DNA from: Fructilactobacillus hinvesii
GTDB taxonomy: Bacteria > Bacillota > Bacilli > Lactobacillales > Lactobacillaceae
Assembly (NCBI RefSeq): GCF_024029435.1
Contig: NZ_CP097118.1
Coordinates: forward strand, 806,001 to 870,000
Direction of reading: 5' to 3'
Length of the DNA: 64,000 bases
The position numbers and the translations under genes were made by a program. The notes under the pieces are model-generated. The model saw nothing but the letters and a program-made list of their open reading frames with translations. It did not search any database and was not told the origin of the DNA. Positions within the stretch are counted from its first letter, which is position 1. Each line of letters opens with the position of its first letter. Below are positions 45,483-53,530 of the stretch, one piece after another.

Positions 45483-46637
45483 ATGGATGCAGCAGCAAAA
45501 GTACAAATTTTACGTGATTTAATTCAAATTCCCACTGTCAACGGGAACGAAGCCGCAGTGAGTGATTACTTGGCTCGCCTCTTACAACAACATGGGATTG
45601 CCAGTCGGGTTCAACCCATCACAGCCGACGGCAAACGAACCAATTTAATCGTAGAAATTGGGCAAGGTCAAACGGATCAGGTTTTTGGCTTTACCGGTCA
45701 TCAAGACACGGTAGCAGTTGGGGATCAATCTGAATGGGACCATGATCCGTTTGCGGCGACCGTTGTGGGAGATAAGTTATACGGACGGGGTGCTGCAGAC
45801 ATGAAGAGTGGCTTGGCTGCGGAAGTGTTGGCAGTAATTGAATTAGCAGAGCATCCTGAGTTAGTTCCTGGGAAGGTACGACTTTTGATTACGGCGGGAG
45901 AAGAGTATGGTGCGCCTGGAGCCTATCAAATCAAACCCGAATTGTTAACCGACTTGGATGCCTTAGTGGTAGGAGAAGCAACTGACGGCAACGTTACCTA
46001 TGCTCATTCTGGCAGCTTTAACTACCGGATTGTCAGCCGGGGAAAAGCGGCCCACAGTTCGGTGCCGACCCAGGGAATTAATGCGATTCAAGGGCTGGTG
46101 AAGTACATTGAACAAGAAGGCCAAATCTTTGCAGAGCTACCAGTTGATCAAACGTTGGGCAACGTTCAGCACAGTGTGACCGTCATTCGCGGTGGTGATC
46201 AAGTTAACACCATTCCAGATGCGGCTGAATTACTTGGAAACGTCCGCCCCACTTCAGCCTTTGGTAACCAAGCGGTACGGGCTTTACTCCAGCAGACAGT
46301 TGATCAGTTAAATGAAACAACAGATTATCAACTGGAGTTACAGGTCATCCATGATTTTTACCCAGTGGAAAGTGATCCGAACGCCTGGTTAGTGCAAAAC
46401 GCAGTGGCAACGTCACAGGCTAGCTATCCGGATCGTAAAATTCACGCCGGCATTGATAATGGAGCTACCGATGCTAGTGTCTTTGTAAAACAGAATCCCG
46501 ATCTTCCAGTGGTTGTTTTAGGCCCAGACAAGGCAGGGACTTCGCATCAACGAACAGAACACACCACCATTAGTAGCTTTTTAGCAACCATTAACGTTTA
46601 TCGCGATTTAGCAACCCGCTTTTTTGCTCAGAACTAA
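45483..46637 (+). CDS. M20 family metallohydrolase (ArgE/DapE/ACY1 type)
   Basis: 384 aa zinc deacylase/peptidase. Seen: FTGHQDTVAVGDQSEW, YGRGAADMKSGLAA, ITAGEEYGAPGA (catalytic Glu), the dimerisation insert with AHSSVPTQGINAI, and GTSHQRTEHTTI (last His). It could be a succinyl-diaminopimelate desuccinylase or an N-acyl amino acid hydrolase. Its place in the Met T-box operon, 15 bases after the MetQ-like gene, points to a methionine derivative or peptide as substrate; this is inference. Confidence 0.88.
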   Translation: MDAAAKVQILRDLIQIPTVNGNEAAVSDYLARLLQQHGIASRVQPITADGKRTNLIVEIGQGQTDQVFGFTGHQDTVAVGDQSEWDHDPFAATVVGDKLYGRGAADMKSGLAAEVLAVIELAEHPELVPGKVRLLITAGEEYGAPGAYQIKPELLTDLDALVVGEATDGNVTYAHSGSFNYRIVSRGKAAHSSVPTQGINAIQGLVKYIEQEGQIFAELPVDQTLGNVQHSVTVIRGGDQVNTIPDAAELLGNVRPTSAFGNQAVRALLQQTVDQLNETTDYQLELQVIHDFYPVESDPNAWLVQNAVATSQASYPDRKIHAGIDNGATDASVFVKQNPDLPVVVLGPDKAGTSHQRTEHTTISSFLATINVYRDLATRFFAQN

Positions 46638-46642
46638 AAAGG

Positions 46643-46679
46643 AGAGCATCACTAGTCATTGATTAACTAGCGGTGCTCT
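46643..46679 (-). terminator. Hairpin between convergent genes
   Basis: AGAGCATCACTAGT faces ACTAGCGGTGCTCT with two G-T/A-C style mismatches. The T-tract is clearer on the minus strand (AAAAAGG at 46636-46642), so it mainly ends dgk. Confidence 0.7.
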
Positions 46680-46685
46680 TCTTGG

Positions 46686-47318
46686 TTATGTTAATGTTTT
46701 TAATTTTTCGTCAACTTGTTGCAGAATAACTCCGACGTTTTGTGGATCTTTTAGATCATAGGTCTGAAGGTCAATTTTCATTTTAGGACTAACGTCATAG
46801 TCTGCATACCATTGTCGGTAGGCTTGCCACATCTTGTGATAGTAAGCTTCCAGCTCTGGATTATCATCGAACTGCTCGTAATCACGCCCCCGTTTTTTAA
46901 TCCGGTACAAGATGGTTGGAAAATCAGCATCTGCATAAACTAAGAGATCTGGTCTTTGTTTGGGCATCTCATTTAATTCACTCATCATGTTATCTAACAG
47001 TTTGAGGTAGACGGAGAGTTCGATGTCAGAAATGTTGCCGGCCGCGTTATTTTCCTTAGTAAACAAGGCATCTTCATAAATGGAGCGGTCTAGAACGTTG
47101 TTGTCATCAGCAAGCGCTTTTTTGATCATGGAAAAACGCTTGTTCAAAAAGTAAATCTGCAGTAAAAATCCGTATTGTTTGGGGTTTTGGTAGTAAAGGG
47201 GGAGAACGGGGTTGTCTCCGACCGGTTCGTAAAATGGTTTCGTTCCAAGGTGTTCGGCAAGCTTGCCCGTTAACGTTGTTTTACCGACACCAATCATTCC
47301 AGCAGTAATTATCACCAT
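46686..47318 (-). CDS. Deoxynucleoside kinase (dAK/dGK type)
   Basis: 210 aa. P-loop GMIGVGKTTLTGKLAEHLG, ERS/DRS region NVLDRSIYEDALF, lid RIKKRGRDYEQF. This family phosphorylates deoxyadenosine or deoxyguanosine in salvage; lactobacilli often carry tandem copies, but only one is here. The ATG at 47318 is preferred with SD AAGGAG; the ORF's first ATG includes that SD. Confidence 0.93.
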   Translation of the reverse strand: MVIITAGMIGVGKTTLTGKLAEHLGTKPFYEPVGDNPVLPLYYQNPKQYGFLLQIYFLNKRFSMIKKALADDNNVLDRSIYEDALFTKENNAAGNISDIELSVYLKLLDNMMSELNEMPKQRPDLLVYADADFPTILYRIKKRGRDYEQFDDNPELEAYYHKMWQAYRQWYADYDVSPKMKIDLQTYDLKDPQNVGVILQQVDEKLKTLT

Positions 47319-47439
47319 AAAGAGCTCCTTCATCTATAATAAGATTAGTATAGCACGCCCGTGAATTTCGAGAAAATAGCGGAGTCAGTTTGTGAGTTAT
47401 GGTATCCTAGTAATAATTCAATTTAGTGATGGTAATTTA

Positions 47440-47646
47440 ATGAAATGGGTGGATATAATCGCAGTTGTCATTGGCTGCTTGATAATGGGCCTTAGTGCTT
47501 TTTTCGGTGGCCGACTACGGGTCGGGATTTTTCTGTTAGGTGCTGGGATTGGAATCCAAGCCCTCATCATCCCGCTCGTTGTTTTTGTATGCCAGCGCTA
47601 TTTTAGCCATCCAGAAAGGGATGAAGAACAACCACATGATCAGTGA
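47440..47646 (+). CDS. Small membrane protein, 68 aa
   Basis: Two hydrophobic helices (VDIIAVVIGCLIMGLSAFF and VGIFLLGAGIGIQALIIPL) joined by a GGRLR turn, then a charged tail ending HDQ. The frame is open from a GTG at 47392, but MKWVDII at 47440 looks the natural start; SD is weak. Its end overlaps the next gene by 26 bases, which supports an operon. No family recognised. Confidence 0.6.
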   Translation: MKWVDIIAVVIGCLIMGLSAFFGGRLRVGIFLLGAGIGIQALIIPLVVFVCQRYFSHPERDEEQPHDQ

Positions 47647-48328
47647 TATTTGGCAGTTTATGAAGCGCCTGCTGGTGTTCATTTTATTAGTGGGTTTGGT
47701 GATTGTAGTTCCCGTGCCAATGCTATTTTTGCAACATTATCATTTTCACACGGGAGTGGTAATCGGAATAGCCGTGGGCTACATCGCTTTGTATTTAATT
47801 TCCATTTGGTTAGCCTATAAGGCATACCGATCGGTCTGGCATCAGCCAAACGGTAAATTAACTAAAGCTAATTGGAAATTCATCGTGGTGTCACTGTTTG
47901 AAATTTTTGCGGTGGAAATTGTAATTGGAATAGTGGCTCAGTTGTTGCATTTGCCCGCTGGCAGCGAAAATAACCAAATTATTTACCAGCTATTAGCAAG
48001 TAACCCCATTATTTTAATTTTGATGAGTTTGGGAATGGTCTTTTTAACGCCCATGCTAGAAGAACTAGTTTTTCGTGGATTTTTAATTCGCGGAGTATTA
48101 AGTTGGGCGCCCAGCTGGTTAGCTATGATTATTAGTGGGATTGTTTTTTCTGCGGGACACGCAAGTTCTAACTGGCTCAGCTTTTTGGTTTATGCGGCGA
48201 TGGGAGTTATTTTAGCACGAGTCTACTTGAAGACTAACCGAATTCAGGATTCCATGACCTTACATTTTCTCAATAATTTATTGGCAACAATTGTGATGGT
48301 GATTTCCATTCTGGGAAACGTTCATTAG
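47621..48328 (+). CDS. CPBP intramembrane metalloprotease
   Basis: About 235 aa with seven or so membrane helices. The CAAX protease/bacteriocin-processing (Abi) motifs are present: LEELVFRGFLIRG (EExxxR) and FSAGHASSNW, then HFLNNLLA. In lactobacilli these are often bacteriocin self-immunity or membrane maturation proteases. The start is uncertain: AAAGGG touches the ATG at 47621, and the ATG at 47636 is 15 bases from it. No bacteriocin gene was seen nearby. Confidence 0.88.
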   Translation: MKNNHMISDIWQFMKRLLVFILLVGLVIVVPVPMLFLQHYHFHTGVVIGIAVGYIALYLISIWLAYKAYRSVWHQPNGKLTKANWKFIVVSLFEIFAVEIVIGIVAQLLHLPAGSENNQIIYQLLASNPIILILMSLGMVFLTPMLEELVFRGFLIRGVLSWAPSWLAMIISGIVFSAGHASSNWLSFLVYAAMGVILARVYLKTNRIQDSMTLHFLNNLLATIVMVISILGNVH

Positions 48329-48344
48329 AGAAAGGATGATCAAT

Positions 48345-48971
48345 ATGGACATTACAGACTTTACCTATTACCAAAATTTAAAAAACCGTTTAACCAAGGT
48401 TCAGGCCGAAATGCAAGAAGAGCAGGCGGATTATTTAGAGCAGATGGGGAACATGGAACAACTTTACAACGATTATGACGTTGAAACTACTGAACAACTG
48501 GCAAACTGTTTGAATCACGGAGATGATGACCAGTTTAGTGCAGAGATTGAAACGGCGTTGACTAGCCATGATCGAGATTTCTTGCTGGAAAATGTGCAGA
48601 CGTTAAATCCGGCGGAGGCCCAGTTGATGAACTCAATCAAAGCAGAAGCTGATGACGTAGCCACGGAGTTAGCCAAGGTAGAAAAATTTTATCGTGAGTT
48701 TGCACTACCAATCTTGGGGCGGCTAGACAATAATCGGATGGTTCGAGTAGAAAAGATTACGACCGCTGGAAATGATAGTGATACGATTGTGGAAATTAAT
48801 TATTTTTCCACGTTTGACGATTTTAAAGAAGATTTTAACGGGGCGGCATACGTTGGGGAAACAATCGAGCAACGGTTGCAGAATCAAAAACCAATTAGCG
48901 TGATTATAACGGAGCAAAATTATCCTAACGAATATGACGTGACGGTAATGACGGCATTAGAGGAGGATTAA
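48345..48971 (+). CDS. Hypothetical cytosolic protein, 208 aa
   Basis: The ATG at 48345 is 9 bases after AAAGG. The N-terminal 45 residues look coiled-coil (LKNRLTKVQAEMQEEQADYL), the middle is acidic and helical, and the C-terminal half is mixed alpha/beta (RMVRVEKITTAG, TIVEINYFSTFDDF, PISVIITEQN). No signal or membrane segment. It sits 16 bases after the CPBP gene and one base before pgpA, so it is probably co-translated with pgpA. I do not recognise the family. Confidence 0.82.
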   Translation: MDITDFTYYQNLKNRLTKVQAEMQEEQADYLEQMGNMEQLYNDYDVETTEQLANCLNHGDDDQFSAEIETALTSHDRDFLLENVQTLNPAEAQLMNSIKAEADDVATELAKVEKFYREFALPILGRLDNNRMVRVEKITTAGNDSDTIVEINYFSTFDDFKEDFNGAAYVGETIEQRLQNQKPISVIITEQNYPNEYDVTVMTALEED

Positions 48972-48972
48972 C

Positions 48973-49473
48973 ATGGTAGATAAGCGTGATTACAAGTATC
49001 CGGATACCCAGGCCTATGATCAGGTGATTGAATTTTTAAATGAAAACGGAGTGACCGTGCGTGATATTTCGAAGGTGACGTATAACTTGCAAAAACAGTT
49101 TATTAACATTCCCAGCATGGAATACGTTGATAAGATCGTGATTGACGTGTTGCACAAGCGGGAGGTTTTAAACAACGCCCTGGTGGGGATGGAAATTGAC
49201 CGGTTGGCAACTAATCACCAACTTTCAGAACCACTCCAAAGCATCGTGGAACACGATTTAGGGGTATTTGGGGTCGATGAAACGCTTGCTTTAGGAATTG
49301 CTAACATTTACGGTACGATTGGAATTACCAACTACTGTGGCTTAGATACTAATAAGCAAGGCGTTGTTAAAGAACTTGATCAAGAACAATCGCGGGTAAC
49401 CACCTTTATTGATGATATCGTAGGAGCCGTTGCAGGAGCTGCTTCTGCAAAGATTGCCCACGAAAATTCCTAA
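48973..49473 (+). CDS. pgpA: Phosphatidylglycerophosphatase A family protein (YutG-like)
   Basis: 166 aa. Matches the YutG/PgpA fold: NGVTVRDISKVTYNLQKQFI, VLHKREVLNNALVGMEIDRLA, FGVDETLALGIANIYGTIGITNYC, TFIDDIVGAVAGAASAKIAH with the conserved Asp pair. It would dephosphorylate phosphatidylglycerophosphate in membrane lipid synthesis; activity of the Firmicute branch is inferred from the family. Confidence 0.9.
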   Translation: MVDKRDYKYPDTQAYDQVIEFLNENGVTVRDISKVTYNLQKQFINIPSMEYVDKIVIDVLHKREVLNNALVGMEIDRLATNHQLSEPLQSIVEHDLGVFGVDETLALGIANIYGTIGITNYCGLDTNKQGVVKELDQEQSRVTTFIDDIVGAVAGAASAKIAHENS

Positions 49474-49475
49474 TT

Positions 49476-49514
49476 AAAAAAAGGAGCAATGTCAGTGCTG
49501 ACATTGCTCCTTTT
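49476..49514. terminator. Bidirectional terminator, pgpA and lexA
   Basis: Perfect 16 bp stem AAAAGGAGCAATGTCA/TGACATTGCTCCTTTT, loop GTGC. Confidence 0.94.
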
Positions 49515-49516
49515 GA

Positions 49517-50152
49517 TTAGTTAATTTCACTGCGGTACAGGCCGACGACTTTCCCCAAAATGGTACAATTATTGAGGATAATGGGAGCCATCGTGTCATT
49601 TTCGGGTTGCAACCGGAAATGATCGCTTTCCTTGTAGAAACGTTTACAGGTTGCTTCTCCTTCATCGTTCATTGCAATTACAATTTCACCGTTTTCAGCA
49701 TTAGGCTGCCGTTTTACGATGACTTGATCACCATCGAGAATACCGATGTTAATCATACTTTCTCCACTAATGGTGAGCATAAAGAGATCGGTTCGTTGTC
49801 CCTTTAGTTCGTCTGGAATTGGGAAATAGTCAGTAGCCTCTTGAACGGCTAGGATGGGTTCTCCGGCAGCCACTGTTCCTAACAGGGGCATCTCATTTTC
49901 ACTAGAGTGGGGTTGAATCCCTAGGGAACGAATTCCGTCTTCAGTGATTTCTAGTGCTCGCGGTTTTGTAGGGTTTTTGGTAATGTATCCTTTTTTCTCT
50001 AATCGGGATAAGTGACCATGAACGGTTGAAGTGGAAGAAAGCCCAACGTATTTTCCGATTTCTCGGACGGTCGGGGGATAGCCGTGATCAAGAACATTAT
50101 CATAAATGAACTGTAAAATTGCTTGTTGCTTTGGGTTTGACTGCGAAGACAT
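49517..50152 (-). CDS. lexA: SOS repressor LexA
   Basis: 211 aa. Winged HTH at residues about 1-65 ([43 protein letters not shown]). The S24 domain has cleavage site Ala96-Gly97 (GTVAAGEP), Ser132 ([10 protein letters not shown]) and Lys170 (ATCKRFY). A LexA box lies in its promoter, so it is self-regulated. Divergent from ynzC-yneF, as in many Bacilli. Confidence 0.98.
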   Translation of the reverse strand: MSSQSNPKQQAILQFIYDNVLDHGYPPTVREIGKYVGLSSTSTVHGHLSRLEKKGYITKNPTKPRALEITEDGIRSLGIQPHSSENEMPLLGTVAAGEPILAVQEATDYFPIPDELKGQRTDLFMLTISGESMINIGILDGDQVIVKRQPNAENGEIVIAMNDEGEATCKRFYKESDHFRLQPENDTMAPIILNNCTILGKVVGLYRSEIN

Positions 50153-50188
50153 GTGAACACCTCAAATTCGTTTAGTAGCAATGATTTT

Positions 50189-50227
50189 AGCGTACCATAA
50201 AAATGATAGTTTGCAAACGTTAGTTCG
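50189..50227 (-). promoter_or_regulatory. lexA promoter and LexA box
   Basis: CAAAC-GTTA-GTTCG (50214-50227) reads CGAAC-TAAC-GTTTG on the minus strand, matching the Gram-positive consensus CGAAC-N4-GTTYG. It abuts a minus-strand promoter TTGCAA (50216-50211), 16-base spacer, TACGCT (50194-50189). The divergent ynzC may share control. Confidence 0.82.
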
Positions 50228-50295
50228 CCTGGTTTCTATTTTATTATTGTTGATTTCATGCTATCATTAAGGAAAACTAAAAAGGGAGTGGCAAA

Positions 50296-50547
50296 ATGGC
50301 TGATGATGAAAAGTTAAAAGAGCTAATTCCACGAATTAACGAACTAGCTAACAAGGCCAAGGCAGAGGGATTAACTGATGCAGAAATGGTCGAACAAGAA
50401 AAATTACGTAAAGAATACTTGAAACGGTTTAAATCTAACTTCCGGACGCAATTGGAAATGACCCAACTGTACGATAAGGATGGTAATGAAGTAACGCCTG
50501 AACCAGTGAAAGAGGTTCAACGCAAAAAGAATCTGCGTGACGATTAA
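50296..50547 (+). CDS. ynzC: DUF896 protein (YnzC-like)
   Basis: 83 aa, helical, charged. LIPRINELANKAKAEGLTDAEMVEQEKLRKEYLKRFKSNFR (seen as two helices) is the DUF896 core. In B. subtilis ynzC belongs to the lexA-divergent SOS locus. No catalytic residue known. SD AAAGGGAGTGG. Confidence 0.93.
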   Translation: MADDEKLKELIPRINELANKAKAEGLTDAEMVEQEKLRKEYLKRFKSNFRTQLEMTQLYDKDGNEVTPEPVKEVQRKKNLRDD

Positions 50548-50578
50548 ACACTAACTATTCGGAAAGAAGGAAATTAGA

Positions 50579-50797
50579 TTGGCAACTTGGATTTGGATTT
50601 TACTTGTAATTTTAGCCCTTGTAGCAGGAGCAGCAGGAGGTTTTTTCATCGCGCGAAAGTACATGGAAAAGTACCTCAAGGATAATCCGCCAATTAACGA
50701 AGAACAATTAAAAGCGATGATGTTACAAATGGGACAAAAGCCATCTAAGAAGAAGTTGAATCAAATGATGTTGGCGATGAAACGCAACGCTAAATAA
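50579..50797 (+). CDS. yneF: YneF family membrane protein (UPF0154)
   Basis: 72 aa. One N-terminal membrane helix ([22 protein letters not shown]) then the basic conserved tail [32 protein letters not shown] start with SD GAAGG 8 bases before it. Function unknown. It follows ynzC by 31 bases in the usual order. Confidence 0.93.
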   Translation: MATWIWILLVILALVAGAAGGFFIARKYMEKYLKDNPPINEEQLKAMMLQMGQKPSKKKLNQMMLAMKRNAK

Positions 50798-50830
50798 AGA
50801 AAAAACCACTATTTAGTGGTTTTTTTCTTA
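50797..50830. terminator. Bidirectional terminator, yneF and plsC
   Basis: AAAAAACCACT/AGTGGTTTTTT stem with ATTT loop; the plsC stop codon lies inside it. Confidence 0.88.
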
Positions 50831-51441
50831 GGATCTTGATAGACATAATTAGGATTAATTTCGTTATCTAATTTAGTGAAAGCGGCGGCCATTTGGGTTT
50901 CAATTTTGGCCTGCTCTTCGTCGTTTAGTTTGTTGTCTTTGCCAACGTAAATGGGATCACCAAAGTTAATGTGAACTCGTTTACGGAAAAAGACTTGTTT
51001 GAGGGTTAAGGGTCCTTGGTACACAACGGGTACCATTGGAACTTGAGCCATTTTAGCAATTAAAGCAGCTCCACCCTTTAATTTGGTTGAATGTCTAGTT
51101 CCGGACGGAAAAACAACTACGGATAAGTTGGTTTTTTTAAGAATCTTGATTGGTCGTTTAACCACCGAAATTCCAGGATTTTGTCGGTTGACTGGTTCAA
51201 CGTTACATTTTCTTAGGCCCCAGGCGACAATAGGATTTTTAAACAGTTCCTTTTTAGCTAAAAAATAGAAGTGTTTGGGGAGTAGCACGGTAGCAAAGAA
51301 CAGCATGTCAAACCAAGTTCGGTGGGGAGCAATTAAAACGTAGTTGCCCTCTGGAACGCGATTTTGGTGTTGAACGTCCGGTCTGCCATTAAAGATGATA
51401 ATGATCCATTTGATAATTGAGAAAGCAAACGAATAAAACAA
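50809..51441 (-). CDS. plsC: 1-acyl-sn-glycerol-3-phosphate acyltransferase
   Basis: About 210 aa, makes phosphatidic acid at the membrane. Block I APHRTWFDMLFF (HX4D, here His-Arg-Thr-Trp-Phe-Asp), block II region KKELFKNPIVAWGLRKCNVEPVNRQNPG, block III FPSGTRHS, block IV VPMVPVVYQGP. The ATG at 51450 directly touches the SD (AAAGG), so the TTG at 51441, 9 bases away and matching the family N-terminus, is the better start. Confidence 0.92.
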   Translation of the reverse strand: MFYSFAFSIIKWIIIIFNGRPDVQHQNRVPEGNYVLIAPHRTWFDMLFFATVLLPKHFYFLAKKELFKNPIVAWGLRKCNVEPVNRQNPGISVVKRPIKILKKTNLSVVVFPSGTRHSTKLKGGAALIAKMAQVPMVPVVYQGPLTLKQVFFRKRVHINFGDPIYVGKDNKLNDEEQAKIETQMAAAFTKLDNEINPNYVYQDPKKKTTK

Positions 51442-51527
51442 GCTTCTCATCCTTTCTATATTCAATCTAAAATAAGCCTTCAATAGTATACCATGTTTTG
51501 CAAGCAAAAATGATTAGGAGAAAATTG

Positions 51528-52280
51528 ATGAAAGAAGTAGGTCTGCGTCCCGGCGAACGAATTGATCGGTTGTATAGCAACCACATTCAGATTATTCAAA
51601 GCGATGAGGTGTTTGCATTTTCGCTAGATGCCGTTTTATTGGCTGCCTTTGCAGACGTTAAACGTAGTGCTAAAGCCCGGATCGTGGATTTGTGTGCTGG
51701 AAATGGAGCAGTGGGGCTCTTTTTGAGTCAGAAAACGCACGGACAGATCACAGAAGTAGAAATTCAAGCACGGTTATGTGACATGGCACACCGAAGCGTG
51801 CAATTGAACCAGTTAGAAAAACAGATTGCCGTTGTCCATGCTGATTTAAAGGATAGTTTACAGTACTTTGCAAAGGAATCGGTTGATGCGGTGACTGTTA
51901 ATCCACCGTATTTTCCTGTGCAAGCGACTAGTAAGAAGAATCCGAATCCGTACCTAGCAATCGCTCGGCATGAATTAAAAACTAACCTAGATGAGGTAAT
52001 CGCAACTGCGAGTGCGCTTTTGAAAACCGGAGGGAAACTTTTTTTGGTGCACCGACCGGACCGGTTACCGGAAATCTTAGCCAAGTTACAAGCGAACCGT
52101 TTGGCCCCAAAGGAACTTCAATTTGTTCAACCACGAGCTGATCAAGATGCAAACATGGTGTTGATTGCTGCACGCAAGGACGGACAAGTAGCGGGGCTGA
52201 AGGTTAAACCAACCATCGTCGTTTACGATGAAGGTGAGTATACCCCTCTAATTCAGGAGCTTTTGTATGGCAACCGCTAA
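51528..52280 (+). CDS. trmN6: tRNA1(Val) (adenine37-N6)-methyltransferase-like protein
   Basis: 250 aa class I methyltransferase of the YabB/YfiC type. Seen: [31 protein letters not shown] (N-terminus of the family), [16 protein letters not shown] (SAM site), [10 protein letters not shown] (NPPY catalytic motif for N6-adenine). The ATG at 51528 follows TAGGAGA. Its 3' end overlaps the GIY-YIG gene by 14 bases, a pairing seen widely in Firmicutes (yabB-yazA). Confidence 0.93.
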   Translation: MKEVGLRPGERIDRLYSNHIQIIQSDEVFAFSLDAVLLAAFADVKRSAKARIVDLCAGNGAVGLFLSQKTHGQITEVEIQARLCDMAHRSVQLNQLEKQIAVVHADLKDSLQYFAKESVDAVTVNPPYFPVQATSKKNPNPYLAIARHELKTNLDEVIATASALLKTGGKLFLVHRPDRLPEILAKLQANRLAPKELQFVQPRADQDANMVLIAARKDGQVAGLKVKPTIVVYDEGEYTPLIQELLYGNR

Positions 52281-52560
52281 GCAATTTTATTTTTATGTGT
52301 TACTCTGCGAAGATGGTTCTTTTTATGGTGGGTTTACGACAGATGTGGCTAAACGGTTTCATACTCATCAACTGGGCCAAGGTGCTAAGTATACGAAGGT
52401 ACACCGCCCCTTGAAAGTTCTATATACTGCTACCTTTGATACCAAACGAGCTGCACTACAAGCCGAGTACCAATTTAAACACCAGTCACGTTCTCGAAAA
52501 GAACAATATTTACGCGCTCGGGGAATTTTACCAGCTCAGTGGAATTTGCCGGACAACTAG
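52267..52560 (+). CDS. yazA: GIY-YIG endonuclease-fold protein (YazA-like)
   Basis: 97 aa, a single GIY-YIG domain: [28 protein letters not shown], then [15 protein letters not shown] and [14 protein letters not shown]. The GIY and YIG strands read YVL and YGG, as in YhbQ/YazA. Cellular role unclear. Translation is likely coupled to trmN6 by overlap. Confidence 0.94.
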   Translation: MATAKQFYFYVLLCEDGSFYGGFTTDVAKRFHTHQLGQGAKYTKVHRPLKVLYTATFDTKRAALQAEYQFKHQSRSRKEQYLRARGILPAQWNLPDN

Positions 52561-52561
52561 G

Positions 52562-52590
52562 TTGTTTTTTACTGGTGATGCTTGTATAAT
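52562..52590 (+). promoter_or_regulatory. rpsB promoter
   Basis: TTGTTT (52562-52567), 17-base spacer, perfect TATAAT (52585-52590); leader of about 105 bases. Confidence 0.65.
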
Positions 52591-52620
52591 ATAAAACGGT
52601 GTTAAATTACTAATACACAC

Positions 52621-52685
52621 CCAAAACGTTTTTCCTAGCAGTGCTCAGTTTGAGTTCTAGGAATAATTTTGGGGAGGAAAAACTA
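52621..52685 (+). promoter_or_regulatory. Structured leader of rpsB (candidate autoregulatory element)
   Basis: Long hairpin: CCAAAA (52621-52626) pairs with TTTTGG (52667-52672), and TTCCTAG (52632-52638) with CTAGGAA (52657-52663); an 18-base apical loop region CAGTGCTCAGTTTGAGTT can fold further. The 3' arm merges with an SD-like GGGGAGG. The functional SD (GGAGG at about 52692) follows. No T-tract, so control would be at translation. Ribosomal-protein binding is inference. Confidence 0.5.
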
Positions 52686-52703
52686 TTTTAATGGAGGCTA
52701 ATT

Positions 52704-53453
52704 ATGGCTGTAGTTACAATGAAACAATTATTGGAAGCTGGGGTTCACTTTGGACACCAGACCCGTCGTTGGAATCCTAAGATGGCTAAGTACATCTTTA
52801 CCGAACGGAATGGGATTTACATCATCGACTTGCAAAAGACGGTTAAGCTTTTGGGAGTTGCTTACAACTTCATGAAAGATTCCGCTGCTGATGATGCTGT
52901 GGTTTTATTCGTAGGAACCAAGAAACAAGCTCAGGACTCTGTGGAAGAGGAAGCTAAACGAGCTGGTGCATTCTACGTTAACCACCGGTGGTTAGGGGGA
53001 ACTTTAACTAACTGGAACACCATTCAAAAACGGATCAAGTACTTAAAAGACTTGAAGAAGATGGCTACAGATGGAACTTTCGAACGGCTTCCAAAGAAAG
53101 AAGCTTCATTATTAGCTAAGCAAACTGAAAAGCTGGAACGTTTCTTGGGTGGGATTGAAGACATGCCTAAGGTTCCAGATGTAATGTTCATTGTGGATCC
53201 ACACAAAGAACAAATTGCTTTGAAAGAAGCTCAAAAACTGAACATTCCAGTAATTGCAATGGTTGATACTAACACTGATCCAGATGGAATTGACTACGTA
53301 ATCCCATCAAATGATGATGCCATCCGGGCGATCCGGTTGATTACTTCTACGATGGCTGACGCTATCATCGAAGGTCGTCAAGGTGAAGATGATGTTAGTG
53401 AAGCATCCTTCGAACAAAGTGACGAAGCACCTGCTTCTGAAAACGAAGAATAA
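52704..53453 (+). CDS. rpsB: 30S ribosomal protein S2
   Basis: 249 aa. Hallmarks: [97 protein letters not shown]. An acidic C-terminal tail follows. SD GGAGG. First gene of the rpsB-tsf unit with a hairpin between the two. Confidence 0.99.
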   Translation: MAVVTMKQLLEAGVHFGHQTRRWNPKMAKYIFTERNGIYIIDLQKTVKLLGVAYNFMKDSAADDAVVLFVGTKKQAQDSVEEEAKRAGAFYVNHRWLGGTLTNWNTIQKRIKYLKDLKKMATDGTFERLPKKEASLLAKQTEKLERFLGGIEDMPKVPDVMFIVDPHKEQIALKEAQKLNIPVIAMVDTNTDPDGIDYVIPSNDDAIRAIRLITSTMADAIIEGRQGEDDVSEASFEQSDEAPASENEE

Positions 53454-53463
53454 TTAATTACCT

Positions 53464-53509
53464 GGCTGACTCTGTTTAGACCACTTCGGCCTAGGCGGGT
53501 CAGCTTTTT
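53464..53509 (+). terminator. Attenuating hairpin between rpsB and tsf
   Basis: GCTGAC (53465-53470) pairs with GTCAGC (53499-53504), with an inner AG-A-CC/GG-C-CT hairpin, then TTTTT. It lies 20 bases before the tsf start, so it may set the S2 to EF-Ts ratio. Confidence 0.7.
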
Positions 53510-53530
53510 AAATAAAAGGAGTGCTAACTT

